A DNA stretch of 64,000 nucleotides from Rhodospirillaceae bacterium (GTDB lineage: Bacteria; Pseudomonadota; Alphaproteobacteria; SHVP01), in assembly GCA_002722055.1 (NCBI GenBank), contig PBKD01000002.1:1-64000 (forward strand), given 5' to 3'. This document shows, piece after piece, positions 37,805 through 47,560 of this stretch (position 1 is the stretch's first letter; each line of letters opens with the position of its first letter). The position numbers and the translations under genes were made by a program. Under the pieces are notes generated by a model that did not search any database, was not told the DNA's origin, and worked only from the letters and a program-made list of their open reading frames with translations.

Positions 37805-40063
37805 ATGACTATTTCAATGCTAATAGATGGAACACAACCAGAGGAGACTCGAGTTGCTGTTGTTAAAAATAATCGTTTGGAGGAATTTGATTATGAGAAT
37901 ATTTCCAAAATTCAACTTAAAGGTAATGTTTATTTAGCAAAAATAACTAGAGTTGAACCTTCTTTACAAGCTGCATTTGTAGAATATGGAGGTGGTAGGA
38001 ACGGTTTTCTAGCCTTTAGTGAAATTCACCCTGATTATTACCAAATACCTGTTGCTGATAGACAAGCAATTTTAGACGCTCAATTAGCTGAACAAGCATT
38101 AGCTTATGAAAAAGAATTATTAAATCCCGAATTAAATCAGACAAATGAAACACGAGATATTGAAATAGAATCAGATGATTTGGATCATGAGGATATTGAC
38201 ATAAATGAACCTAATAAAGATAATTTGGATGATGAAGATTCAAATCTTGATATCAAAGAAACAAATGAAAATGATGAATTAGAACAATTGAAAAAAAAAT
38301 CTTCTGATCTGATTAAATCATACAAAATTCAAGAAGTTATAAAAAAAGGTCAAGTTATTTTAGTACAAGTTACTAAAGAAGAAAGAGGAAACAAAGGAGC
38401 AGCTCTCACAACCTATATTTCCCTTGCTGGAAGATACTGTGTACTAATGCCTAACACTGCCAGAGGTGGCGGAATAAGCAGAAAAATATCAAATAATGAG
38501 GATAGAAAAAAAATTAAAGAGATTGTAGACTCACTTGATATACCTAAAGGTATGGCATTAATTATCAGAACAGCCGGAGCAGAAAGAACAAAAACTGAGC
38601 TAAAAAAAGATTATGAGTATTTGTTTCAATTATGGGAAAATATTCGTGAGAACACTCTTATATCAATAGCCCCTAAATTAGTGCACGAAGAAGGCAATTT
38701 AATTAAAAAATCTTTTAGAGATATTTATACAAAAGAAACTGATGAGGTATTAATTCAAGGAACTGAAGCATATAAAGCAGCAAAGCAATATATGAAATTA
38801 CTTTTACCTAGTCATGCAAAAAAAGTACAACAATTTAAAGAAGATGTTCCAATTTTTAATCATTTCAAAGTTAGCTCTCAACTTGAAACTATATTAGAAA
38901 GAAGAGTTGATCTTAAATCAGGTGGGCATCTGATAATTGATAGCACTGAGGCATTAGTAGCAATTGACGTTAATTCAGGAAGATCAACAAGAGAGAGAAA
39001 TATTGAAGAAACTGCATTAAAGACAAATGTTGAAGCTGCAGAAGAGACAGCAAGGCAATTGAAACTTAGAGATTTAGCAGGGTTAATTGTAATTGATTTT
39101 ATTGATATGCACGAATATAAAAATAACCGCACTGTTGAGAGGAAACTTAGAGACTCACTAAAAACAGATAGAGCTAGAATTCAGATAGGAAGAATTAGTA
39201 CATTTGGCCTTTTAGAAATGTCAAGACAAAGATTAAGAACTAGCCTAATTGAAGCTAATACTGAAATTTGTATTAAATGTAAGGGAACTGGAATTGTAAG
39301 ATCAATTGAATCATCATCATTAAAGGTTATGAGAGCTATTGAAGAGGAGTCACATAAAGGGCAGAATTATCTTATAAAAGTTGATGCACCCATTCAAGTA
39401 GCACTTTATCTTTTAAATTATAAAAGAGACTCAATACAAAATTTAGAAAAAACTTATAATGTAGAAATTAATATCATAACTAATTCTAATATAAATCCAC
39501 CAGATTTTAATATAGAGCGTATAATTAAAAATGCTGACCAAAACAATACATCCGAATCAATAAAAAATGAAAACAACAGTGAAGACAATGCAAAAAATAA
39601 TAAAAGAAGAAGAAGAGGTAAAAGAGGTGGAAAAAAGAAAAAGTTAGATGACGATCAAAAGGTGACTAATTCCCCTAAGGATGAAAAAAGTAATAAATTA
39701 AATAATAATTCTAAAAAATTAAATGATACTGAAACTGAAAAAAAAGCTAACCTTACTAGTACAAAAAATAAACAAAATGTAAAAAAAAGAGTAAGAAAAC
39801 CACAAAAAAACCATAAAACTCAAACCAAAGAAGCAGAAGATATTTCAAAAAAGCATGAGGTATCAAAAATTCCAGACTCTATAAAGAGTAATAAAGATGA
39901 AACCAACTTAAAAAAATCTAAAAAACCTACTGGAAAAAAAATTAAGTCAAAAAAAATTGAGAATGATATTCAAAAAGATAAAAAAATTAGTGACAATGAA
40001 AATTCAGTAGATAACAAAAAAAATAATGAAACCAAAAGAGTTGGCTGGTGGAGCAAGACTTAA
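37805..40063 (+). CDS. rne: Ribonuclease E/G
   Basis: 752 residues. The N-terminal catalytic half holds an S1 domain interrupted by an acidic insert (about 110-170, Asp/Glu/Asn-rich), as in other alphaproteobacterial RNase E. It has the DNase I-like metal site (IDVNSGRSTRERN, IDFIDM) and the Zn-link CIKCKGTG. The C-terminal roughly 180 residues are disordered and Lys/Asn-rich (RRRRGKRGGKKKK), the likely degradosome and RNA scaffold. It ends with GWWSKT, a short terminal motif. The start is ATG at 37805 after AAGGA. Confidence 0.95.
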   Translation: MTISMLIDGTQPEETRVAVVKNNRLEEFDYENISKIQLKGNVYLAKITRVEPSLQAAFVEYGGGRNGFLAFSEIHPDYYQIPVADRQAILDAQLAEQALAYEKELLNPELNQTNETRDIEIESDDLDHEDIDINEPNKDNLDDEDSNLDIKETNENDELEQLKKKSSDLIKSYKIQEVIKKGQVILVQVTKEERGNKGAALTTYISLAGRYCVLMPNTARGGGISRKISNNEDRKKIKEIVDSLDIPKGMALIIRTAGAERTKTELKKDYEYLFQLWENIRENTLISIAPKLVHEEGNLIKKSFRDIYTKETDEVLIQGTEAYKAAKQYMKLLLPSHAKKVQQFKEDVPIFNHFKVSSQLETILERRVDLKSGGHLIIDSTEALVAIDVNSGRSTRERNIEETALKTNVEAAEETARQLKLRDLAGLIVIDFIDMHEYKNNRTVERKLRDSLKTDRARIQIGRISTFGLLEMSRQRLRTSLIEANTEICIKCKGTGIVRSIESSSLKVMRAIEEESHKGQNYLIKVDAPIQVALYLLNYKRDSIQNLEKTYNVEINIITNSNINPPDFNIERIIKNADQNNTSESIKNENNSEDNAKNNKRRRRGKRGGKKKKLDDDQKVTNSPKDEKSNKLNNNSKKLNDTETEKKANLTSTKNKQNVKKRVRKPQKNHKTQTKEAEDISKKHEVSKIPDSIKSNKDETNLKKSKKPTGKKIKSKKIENDIQKDKKISDNENSVDNKKNNETKRVGWWSKT

Positions 40064-40064
40064 A

Positions 40065-41225
40065 TTAAATATTTATTTGTTTAACCCATTTAAGCATTCT
40101 TTTTGAAGCCTCTACAATATTTTCTTCATCACATGAATAACTAAACCTTACAAAAGACTTTCCATTAGTTTGATCAAAGTCAATCCCAGGGGTTATTGCA
40201 ACACCTGCATTATTAAGTAAATCTTTACAAAACAACATACTATTTTCGGTCAGATGACTAATATCAGCATAAATATAAAACGCCCCATCACATGGAGCAA
40301 TATTTGATATACCCATATGATTTAAAGAATCAATTAATATATCTCTATTTATCTTATATTTTTTTATGATTTCTTGAAGCTCATCATTACAATCAAATGC
40401 ATCAACAGCTGCCATTTGTGATAATGCATTTGTGGATATAAATAAATTTTGAGATAACTTTTCTATTGGTTTAATTAATTCATCAGGGACAATAAGCCAA
40501 CCAACTCTCCAACCTGTCATACAAAAATATTTGGAAAAGCCGTTTAAAATTATTCCACTTTTACTAATACCAGCAATGCTAAGTGCTTTTTTTTCATAAG
40601 TTATACCATGATAAATTTCGTCAGATAAAATTCTTATACCTTTTTTATCGCAATAATTAGTAATTTCCTCTAATTCTTTATCATCAAAAATTGAACCTGT
40701 AGGATTAGATGGGCTAGCGACAATTATACCATCAATATTTCCTAATTTTTTTATTTGAATTAAAGTAGGTTGATATTTTTGGTTTTTATTTGTAGTAATT
40801 TCTACTGGATTCAATCCTAAAGATATTAGAATGTTTTTATATGCAGGGTAACCAGGAACGCTGATTGCTACTTTATCACCTACATCAAAAGCAGAAAGAA
40901 GTGATAATACAAAACCAGCTGATGTTCCTGTAGTAATAATTATATTTTGATAAGGAATAATTACATCATAAGAACTTTTATAATATTCAGATATTCTTTC
41001 TCTCAAAATAGAAATACCTAGTGCGTCAGTGTAAGGAATAGGTTTTTTTTCATCTAATATTTTCTGAGCTTTCATATAGACTGCTGAGGGAGCACCTGCT
41101 GATGGTTCACCAACTTCCAAATGAATAATATTTTTCCCTTTTTCCTCTAATTGATTTGCTTCTCTTAACATTTCCATAGCAAAGAAAGGTTCTATAATAG
41201 ATCTTTTTGAGGGTTTAAATATCAA
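40065..41225 (-). CDS. PLP-dependent aminotransferase, fold type I
   Basis: 386 residues with ASPSNPTGS, LSDEIYHGITYE, the PLP lysine in GFSKYFCMTGWRVGW and a C-terminal FVRFSYS arginine. The LEVGEPSAGAP block near 35-45 places it among DapC/AspC-like members, but not the same subtype as the enzyme at 7451. The start is a TTG at 41225 that overlaps the stop of the gamma-glutamyltransferase gene (TTGA). It ends one base beyond the rne stop. Substrate unassigned. Confidence 0.85.
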   Translation of the reverse strand: MIFKPSKRSIIEPFFAMEMLREANQLEEKGKNIIHLEVGEPSAGAPSAVYMKAQKILDEKKPIPYTDALGISILRERISEYYKSSYDVIIPYQNIIITTGTSAGFVLSLLSAFDVGDKVAISVPGYPAYKNILISLGLNPVEITTNKNQKYQPTLIQIKKLGNIDGIIVASPSNPTGSIFDDKELEEITNYCDKKGIRILSDEIYHGITYEKKALSIAGISKSGIILNGFSKYFCMTGWRVGWLIVPDELIKPIEKLSQNLFISTNALSQMAAVDAFDCNDELQEIIKKYKINRDILIDSLNHMGISNIAPCDGAFYIYADISHLTENSMLFCKDLLNNAGVAITPGIDFDQTNGKSFVRFSYSCDEENIVEASKRMLKWVKQINI

Positions 41226-42817
41226 AATAATTCACCAGATAAAGCCAAACCAGACCCTCTTGGATCAGATATATATTCACAAGAGAGCAAATCTAATGAA
41301 GAATTTGGACAATAGATAGCATTTATGTGTCCTAAATTTGTTAATATTTTATAACTTATTTTATTTTTTTTAAGAAGTTTTATAAATTCATTATTTATAG
41401 AATCCTCTAACCATAATTCATTTGGGTTAAATGGAAAGTAAACTCTTGGCATATTAATAGATTTATCTAAAGAATTATTGCTTAAGGTATTCAATACGAC
41501 AGAACTAACTGAAGAAACTGTAGAGGGACCTTTAGTTCCAGCAATTATAAAAATAACTTCTTTATTATAATTATCTGTAATAATTAATGGAGACATAAAA
41601 TCTATACCACTTTCAAGCCAATTTGTTTTATCATCTGAAAAAGCTAATCCTGGAGAAAAGCCAAGCCCACTAATTTGCTTGCCAATTCCAAAAGGAGAAC
41701 CCATTGAAAAAACGCATGCTATTGACTGACCAAATTTATCTGTTGCAATAATACTAGTAGTTCCATCATGCCCAGCATTTTTCCACATTGATAGATTAGG
41801 TAAACTTGATTTATTAATTATATTTTCTAATTCTTCTCCCCCAATTTGGAAAGAAATTTCACTAGAAAAATCATCTAAAAAACTACTATATAAGGCCTTA
41901 CCAGTAAATTCTGCAAGGATTAAATATTTATTTTGTTCATTAGAGTTTTTGAATTCATCATTATCAATTAAATTTCTAATAATATACTCACTAGACTTTG
42001 TCCCAGTAGTTCCCTCAAGTGGGGAAAGAATAGTATATTTATTTGTAATATTTTTTTTAGTATATTGCCAAAAAGGCTGAAAATCGCGAAGCATTTCAAA
42101 GTTTACTTTTAAACCATATTTTTTTAACTCTTTGTAGAATTTCTTTCCTAGATCACCAAAATATAAATCCCCCCCACCTCTTAGCCTTATACTTGAAAGT
42201 GTATCAGCTAGATCATTTTGTACAATTATCTCACCTTCATTTATTGGAAGATCATCAACAACAAAAGGAATAAAATTTTGTTTCCCAGAAAGACGTGAAA
42301 AGTTTTTAGAAATATTTGATGTTGCCCTTGAAGCTTGAAACCCAAATCTAGCTAACCTTTCTGAAGGCAGAACCACAGTTGACCACTTAAGTTTTCCATA
42401 TCTAGCTTGCATTCCTGATAATGCTCTTACAGCTCTTGGTACACCAATAATACTATTTTTTAAAATTGGTATGTTTCTAAAATCAATACTCTCTGATGTA
42501 CCAGTTAATCTATTATGAACGATACACACACCACCTGACCCTAAACCAGCAGCAACTGGATAAGTAACACTTAGCATGAAGAAACTTGCGACAACTGCAT
42601 CTGCTGCAGAACCTCCTTTTTTTAAAATATCTATACCAACCAGTGAAGCTTGCGGTTCTTCAGTTACCAAATATCCAAAACTTGATTTTGGAGAGAATTT
42701 ATTTATCTCATTTTGGGTTTGAGAGCAGGAATAAAGAAATAGAAAGGAGAAAAATAAATAAAAATGAAATATTTTACTTGTTTTAAACATAAATTTTATT
42801 TTATTTTTATATTGCAT
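41222..42817 (-). CDS. Gamma-glutamyltransferase family lipoprotein
   Basis: 531 residues of the GGT fold. A long signal sequence ends at lipobox LYSC (Cys31), so the protein is probably lipid-anchored rather than free periplasmic. The large-subunit core GGSAADAVVASFFMLSV and GLGSGGV is standard. The autocatalytic Thr is Thr353 in GHDGTTSIIATD, but the usual TTH is TTS here. SMGSPFGIGKQISGLGF corresponds to the small-subunit substrate pocket. AAAGGA lies 6 nt before the ATG. It may cleave glutathione or gamma-glutamyl peptides. Confidence 0.82.
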   Translation of the reverse strand: MQYKNKIKFMFKTSKIFHFYLFFSFLFLYSCSQTQNEINKFSPKSSFGYLVTEEPQASLVGIDILKKGGSAADAVVASFFMLSVTYPVAAGLGSGGVCIVHNRLTGTSESIDFRNIPILKNSIIGVPRAVRALSGMQARYGKLKWSTVVLPSERLARFGFQASRATSNISKNFSRLSGKQNFIPFVVDDLPINEGEIIVQNDLADTLSSIRLRGGGDLYFGDLGKKFYKELKKYGLKVNFEMLRDFQPFWQYTKKNITNKYTILSPLEGTTGTKSSEYIIRNLIDNDEFKNSNEQNKYLILAEFTGKALYSSFLDDFSSEISFQIGGEELENIINKSSLPNLSMWKNAGHDGTTSIIATDKFGQSIACVFSMGSPFGIGKQISGLGFSPGLAFSDDKTNWLESGIDFMSPLIITDNYNKEVIFIIAGTKGPSTVSSVSSVVLNTLSNNSLDKSINMPRVYFPFNPNELWLEDSINNEFIKLLKKNKISYKILTNLGHINAIYCPNSSLDLLSCEYISDPRGSGLALSGELF

Positions 42818-42827
42818 GGAGTTTCCT

Positions 42828-44180
42828 TTGAAAATAAAATTTAATACTCTTTTAATATTATTTATTTTAATACCATTAAATTTAGGTTATGCCAAATCAG
42901 AAAAAATTTTAATTATTAACGACGCAGAAATTAACAATTACATCAACTATCTATCAAAACCTTTACTAGTCTCTTCGGGTTTAAGTGAAGAATTTGTAGA
43001 AGTAAATATAATTTTTGATGATAGAATTAATGCATTTGTAGCTGGCGGTCAAAGAATTTTTATACATAGCGGACTAATTACAAACTCTGATGAACCAGAG
43101 GAAATAGTTGGAGTTATTGCTCATGAAATCGGACATATTGTTTCAGGTCACCTTACTAGAACAAGAGAGGCAATATCGTCTGCATCCACAGCTGGAATAT
43201 TAGCGGCTCTTTTTGGTGTTATTTCAGTTGGAATATACCATAACTCTATAGAGCAAGTTGAAGGGGATTTAACTGCAGCAGCTATATTTAGTAGCGCAAA
43301 CTCTCTATCGCTGAATTCAATATTAAAATATTCTAGAACTCAAGAATTAAATGCTGATATGCATGCTATTAATTTACTTGAAGAAAATAAAACATCCGGA
43401 AGAGGTTTATTAAAAATATTATACAAATTATCAAAAAAAGATAAAATAAATGCAAATCAAATGAATTATCTATCTACTCATCCATTGAATTCTGAGAGAA
43501 TTTCTATTGCAGGTAATAGAATAAAAGGATCCAAATATTTTAATCAAAAAAGTAATATAAAGAGTCTTGAAAATTTGAATAGAATAAAAGCAAAAATAAA
43601 TGGTTTTACAAAGCCCCATGAAAGTTTAAGAAAACATAATCAAGATAAATCAATTTATGGTAGAATTGCAAAGGCAACCAGTTTACATAAGTTGGGAAAA
43701 AATAAAGAATCGATAGAAATTTTAAAAAAATTAATAAAAGATGAACCACTTAATCCATATATTTATGAAACTTTAGGCAAAACTTATCTAGATGATAGAC
43801 AAATAGATAAATCAATTGATTTATATGAAAAAGCAACAAAAATATCAGAAAATAATTCCTTAATTCTTATAGGTTACTCAAAAGCTTTAATATCAAAAAA
43901 TAAACAGGAAACTGATATTAAAGCAATTAATATTTTAGAAATTGTTACAAAAAAACTTAAAAAGAATTATAATGCATGGAGACTTTTAGAAATATTATAT
44001 GGAAGATCTGGAAAATATGGCCAATCATTTCTTGCAGGTGCAGAAAAATCTTTAATATTGGGACAACGAAGAAATGCATTTAATAAAGCTACAGAAGCTC
44101 TAAAATTATTAAAAGTAAATACTCCTAATTATTACAGAGCCAAAGACATAATTATTATTACAAAAAAAACAAACAATTAA
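42828..44180 (+). CDS. Periplasmic M48 metalloprotease with TPR repeats (BepA-like)
   Basis: About 450 residues from TTG 42828. This start is preferred to the ATG at 42816 because TGGAG lies 6 nt before it and it yields a clean signal peptide (MKIKFNTLLILFIL...GYA). The M48 domain has HEIGHIVSGH with zinc ligands and a downstream ELNADMHA glutamate. The C-terminal third is a TPR array (YGRIAKATSLHKLGK, PYIYETLGKTYLDD). BepA-type proteases handle outer-membrane protein and LPS-assembly quality control. It is head-to-head with the GGT gene. Confidence 0.9.
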   Translation: MKIKFNTLLILFILIPLNLGYAKSEKILIINDAEINNYINYLSKPLLVSSGLSEEFVEVNIIFDDRINAFVAGGQRIFIHSGLITNSDEPEEIVGVIAHEIGHIVSGHLTRTREAISSASTAGILAALFGVISVGIYHNSIEQVEGDLTAAAIFSSANSLSLNSILKYSRTQELNADMHAINLLEENKTSGRGLLKILYKLSKKDKINANQMNYLSTHPLNSERISIAGNRIKGSKYFNQKSNIKSLENLNRIKAKINGFTKPHESLRKHNQDKSIYGRIAKATSLHKLGKNKESIEILKKLIKDEPLNPYIYETLGKTYLDDRQIDKSIDLYEKATKISENNSLILIGYSKALISKNKQETDIKAINILEIVTKKLKKNYNAWRLLEILYGRSGKYGQSFLAGAEKSLILGQRRNAFNKATEALKLLKVNTPNYYRAKDIIIITKKTNN

Positions 44181-44190
44181 AATTCTTCAA

Positions 44191-45168
44191 TCAAATTTTA
44201 CCATCTGAGGGAGTAGAAGCTGTTCCAAATAATTTTTTTTCCATTCTGCCTGCTAAATATGAGGCACGGCCAGCTAAAACTGCATAATGCATAGATTTTG
44301 CCATTAATACTGGATCTCTAGAGTTTGCAATAGCACTATTTATCAAAACAGCAGTACAGCCTAACTCCATTGCAATAGCTGCGTCAGATGCCGTCCCTAC
44401 TCCTGCATCAACGATAACTGGAACAGAGGAATTCTCAATAATCATTTTAATATTTAGTGGATTTTGTATCCCTAATCCTGATCCTATTGGAGCACCTAAA
44501 GGCATTATCGCTGAGCAGCCTATTTCCTCTAAAATTTTTGCCTGTATGGGATCATCACTACAATAAACCATAACTTTAAAACCATCTTTAATTAATAATT
44601 CAGCTGATTTTAAAGTTTCAGGCATATTTGGATATAAAGTTTTTTCGTCTCCTAAAACTTCTAACTTTACTAAATTCCAGCCGCCAGCTTCTCTTGCTAA
44701 CCTCAATGTTCTAACTGCTTCTTCACCAGTATAACAACCTGCAGTATTTGGTAAAAAAACAAACTTTTTTGGATCTAAGAAGTCAACCAACATTGGTTTG
44801 GTGGGGTCAGATAAGTTTACTCGCCTTATGGCAACAGTTATTAGCTCAACCTCTGCAGCTTCTGCAGCCTCCTTGTTTTGAATATAATCTTGGTATTTAC
44901 CAGTTCCAATAATCAATCTTGATTTGAATTTGTAACCTCCAACTTCCCATGAATCATTAATATTCTCCATACCTCCACCTATAAAATGTACTATCTCTAT
45001 TTTATCATTTTCTTTAATACAAGTTGATTCATATAAAGATCTAGGAAGTATCTCTAAATTATATTCTATAGCTATTTTTCTATGGTCAAATTTTAAATTT
45101 GATAGTAATTCACTGATTGTTATAGAATCTTCAAATGAATATTTTTCACCATTTACCTGTATAATCAT
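44191..45168 (-). CDS. thiG: ThiS-ThiG fusion: sulfur carrier plus thiazole synthase
   Basis: 325 residues. Residues 1-66 are a ThiS domain ending HFIGGG. Residues 67-325 are ThiG, a TIM barrel with the Schiff-base lysine in [10 protein letters not shown] and phosphate loops in [17 protein letters not shown]. It makes the thiazole of thiamine. In free ThiS the GG must be the C-terminus to become a thiocarboxylate; here it is internal. ATG at codon 67 follows GGTGGAGGT, so internal initiation of ThiG is conceivable. It is divergent from aroQ. No TPP riboswitch is seen. Confidence 0.93.
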   Translation of the reverse strand: MIIQVNGEKYSFEDSITISELLSNLKFDHRKIAIEYNLEILPRSLYESTCIKENDKIEIVHFIGGGMENINDSWEVGGYKFKSRLIIGTGKYQDYIQNKEAAEAAEVELITVAIRRVNLSDPTKPMLVDFLDPKKFVFLPNTAGCYTGEEAVRTLRLAREAGGWNLVKLEVLGDEKTLYPNMPETLKSAELLIKDGFKVMVYCSDDPIQAKILEEIGCSAIMPLGAPIGSGLGIQNPLNIKMIIENSSVPVIVDAGVGTASDAAIAMELGCTAVLINSAIANSRDPVLMAKSMHYAVLAGRASYLAGRMEKKLFGTASTPSDGKI

Positions 45169-45314
45169 AGTTTTTTAATTTAATTTAAATTTAATATTGA
45201 ATTATTAGCCATATTAAAGCCTAATTATAATAGCATAATCAAGGAAGAGTTTGCACCAAGAGAATAAGTGATGTATGAAACTATGTATATCCTAAAATTA
45301 ATGGCTACTTAATA

Positions 45315-45782
45315 ATGGAAAAAGTTACTAATAAAATATTGGTTTTAAATGGTCCAAATTTAAATATGCTAGGCCTTAGAGAACAGGAATACTATGGCTC
45401 ATCCTCCCTAGATGATATAGAAAGGTCAATTAAAGAAATTGCTGAAAAAAAGGGTTTTTTTGTAAAATTTAAACAATCAAATAGTGAAGGTGAATTAGTA
45501 AGTTGGATTCAAGAGTCGATAAATAATTATTCTGGTCTAGTTATAAATGCAGGAGCATATACTCATACCTCAATAGCAATTTTTGATGCTTTAAAGATTA
45601 TTAATGTTCCTATAATTGAAGTGCATCTGTCAAATATTTACGCTAGGGAGCAATTTAGAAAGACTTCACTTATTAGTGAGTTAGCAACTGGAATAATTTG
45701 TGGTTTTGGTCAATTAAGTTATGAACTTGCTATTGAAGCATTAATCACAAATGTTCAAAGAAAAGAGAAAGAAAATTTATGA
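45315..45782 (+). CDS. aroQ: 3-Dehydroquinate dehydratase, type II
   Basis: 155 residues. NGPNLNMLGLRE holds the catalytic Arg, EYYGSSS the active tyrosine, INAGAYTHTSIAI binds substrate and EVHLSN carries the general-acid His. It dehydrates 3-dehydroquinate in the shikimate pathway. It is first in the aroQ-accB-accC-aat string, with its stop overlapping the accB ATG (ATGA), the order conserved in alphaproteobacteria. Confidence 0.95.
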   Translation: MEKVTNKILVLNGPNLNMLGLREQEYYGSSSLDDIERSIKEIAEKKGFFVKFKQSNSEGELVSWIQESINNYSGLVINAGAYTHTSIAIFDALKIINVPIIEVHLSNIYAREQFRKTSLISELATGIICGFGQLSYELAIEALITNVQRKEKENL

Positions 45783-46222
45783 GTGAAAATATAATTCAAA
45801 AAGAATTAATAAAGCAACTTGCAGATCTCCTCAAAGAAAATAACCTCTCTGAAATCGAATGGAGTAAAGGTGATTTAAAAATAAAGGTTGGTAAAAATAT
45901 TACCTATAATTCCTCAAATAATCTATATTCAGAAAAGTTACATAATGAAAATTCTCAGATAGAGGTATCTGCAAGCAAAGATAATAAAGATAATGCTATT
46001 ATATCTCCAATGGTTGGAACTGCCTACTTAGCCCCTGAGCCAGGAGGGAAAAATTTTGTTGAAATAGGAGACTCAATAAAGGAAGGACAACAAATTCTGA
46101 TTATTGAAGCTATGAAAACGATGAATCCAATTGTATCAAATAAAAATGGCAAGATTATTCAAATTCTTGTTAAGGATGGATCTCCTGTAGAGTTTGGGGA
46201 ATCACTTGTAATAGTTGAATAA
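45779..46222 (+). CDS. accB: Biotin carboxyl carrier protein of acetyl-CoA carboxylase
   Basis: 147 residues. An N-terminal region with a flexible linker precedes a biotinyl domain with the biotinylation lysine Lys113 in IEAMKTMNPI. It carries carboxybiotin between AccC and the carboxyltransferase in fatty acid synthesis. It overlaps aroQ by 4 nt and its stop codon touches the accC ATG, so accB and accC are translationally coupled. Confidence 0.96.
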   Translation: MSENIIQKELIKQLADLLKENNLSEIEWSKGDLKIKVGKNITYNSSNNLYSEKLHNENSQIEVSASKDNKDNAIISPMVGTAYLAPEPGGKNFVEIGDSIKEGQQILIIEAMKTMNPIVSNKNGKIIQILVKDGSPVEFGESLVIVE

Positions 46223-47560
46223 ATGTTTAATAAAATTCTTATTGCAAATAGAGGTGAAATAGCTCTTCGGATTATTCGTACATGCCAGGAAATGGGAATT
46301 GAAACAGTAGCTATTCATTCAACGGCTGATGAAAATGCAATGCATGTAAGGTTAGCCAATGAGTCAGTATGTATTGGACCTCCATCACCAATTAAAAGTT
46401 ATCTAAATATACCTGCAATTATATCAGCTGCTGAGATAACAGGCGCAGACGCCATTCACCCAGGTTACGGATTTTTATCTGAAAACTATAATTTTGCAGC
46501 AATTACTAAAGAGCATGGAATAGAATTTATCGGCCCAGATTCGGACCATATAAGAACTATGGGAAATAAAGTTGAGGCAAAAAAAACAGCCAAGAAACTA
46601 GGCCTTCCTATTTTGCCCGGATCAGATGATAAAGTTACAAATATTGAAGAAATTAAAAAAATCATAAATAAAATAGGCTTTCCAATTATTATCAAAGCAG
46701 CATCTGGCGGTGGCGGTAGAGGGATGAAAATAGTAAACAAGGAAGATAACCTTCATTCCATAATTTCAATAGCATCAAGAGAGGCAAAATCTTTTTTTGG
46801 TGATGAAAGCTTGTATATAGAAAAATTTCTTCCCAATCCAAAACATATTGAAATACAAATTCTATCAGATGGACAAGGTAATTCTCTATTTTATGGAGAA
46901 CGAGATTGCTCTATTCAAAGACGACACCAAAAAGTAATCGAAGAAACACCTGCTTTAGGTATACCACGAGATAAAATAAGTGATCTTGGAGAAAAATCCA
47001 GCATAGCTATGAAAAAATTAGGCTATAAGGGAGTTGGAACAATTGAGTATCTTTATGAAAATAATCAATTTTATTTTATTGAAATGAATACTCGTATTCA
47101 AGTAGAACATACAGTAACAGAGGAAACCTATGGAATAGATTTAATAAAGGAACAAATTATGGTCGCCAAGGGCCATAAATTAAATATAAAACAAAATAAT
47201 ATTTCACAATCAGGACATTCTATTCAATGTAGAATTTTAGCTGAGGATCCAAAAACTTTTATTCCTAGTGCAGGATTAGTTGAAAATTATCACCCCCCTG
47301 GGGGACATGGTATTCGAGTTGACTCTGCACTATATAATAACTATTTCGTTCCCCCTAATTACGATAGTTTAATTAGTAAATTAGTAATAAGCGCTTCAAA
47401 CAGAAGTGATTGTTTAAATATACTTAATAGAGCACTCAAAGAATATGTTATAAGTGGAATTAAAACTAATATTCCTCTTCTAATTGATATTATTAATCGA
47501 AAAGAATTTATTAACGGTGATTATGATATTAATTGGCTAGAAAAAAACCTAGATGGCTGA
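46223..47560 (+). CDS. accC: Biotin carboxylase subunit of acetyl-CoA carboxylase
   Basis: 445 residues of the ATP-grasp family. It has ANRGEIALRIIRTC at the N-terminus, the glycine-rich ATP lid AASGGGGRGMK, the ERDCSIQRRHQKVIEE catalytic block and FIEMNTRIQVEHTVTE. It carboxylates the biotin on AccB using bicarbonate and ATP. Its end overlaps aat by 8 nt. Confidence 0.97.
   Translation: MFNKILIANRGEIALRIIRTCQEMGIETVAIHSTADENAMHVRLANESVCIGPPSPIKSYLNIPAIISAAEITGADAIHPGYGFLSENYNFAAITKEHGIEFIGPDSDHIRTMGNKVEAKKTAKKLGLPILPGSDDKVTNIEEIKKIINKIGFPIIIKAASGGGGRGMKIVNKEDNLHSIISIASREAKSFFGDESLYIEKFLPNPKHIEIQILSDGQGNSLFYGERDCSIQRRHQKVIEETPALGIPRDKISDLGEKSSIAMKKLGYKGVGTIEYLYENNQFYFIEMNTRIQVEHTVTEETYGIDLIKEQIMVAKGHKLNIKQNNISQSGHSIQCRILAEDPKTFIPSAGLVENYHPPGGHGIRVDSALYNNYFVPPNYDSLISKLVISASNRSDCLNILNRALKEYVISGIKTNIPLLIDIINRKEFINGDYDINWLEKNLDG

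Noticed and set aside
42816-42827. ATG at 42816 as the M48 protease start
   Set aside because: The TTG at 42828 has TGGAG at correct distance and gives a clean signal peptide; the ATG has no SD.
45197-45231. TTGAAT and TATAAT as an aroQ promoter
   Set aside because: The spacing between the elements is 23 bp, too long for a sigma70 promoter.
45169-45314. TPP riboswitch upstream of the ThiS-ThiG gene
   Set aside because: No CTGAGA or other conserved TPP-aptamer segments were seen on the minus strand.
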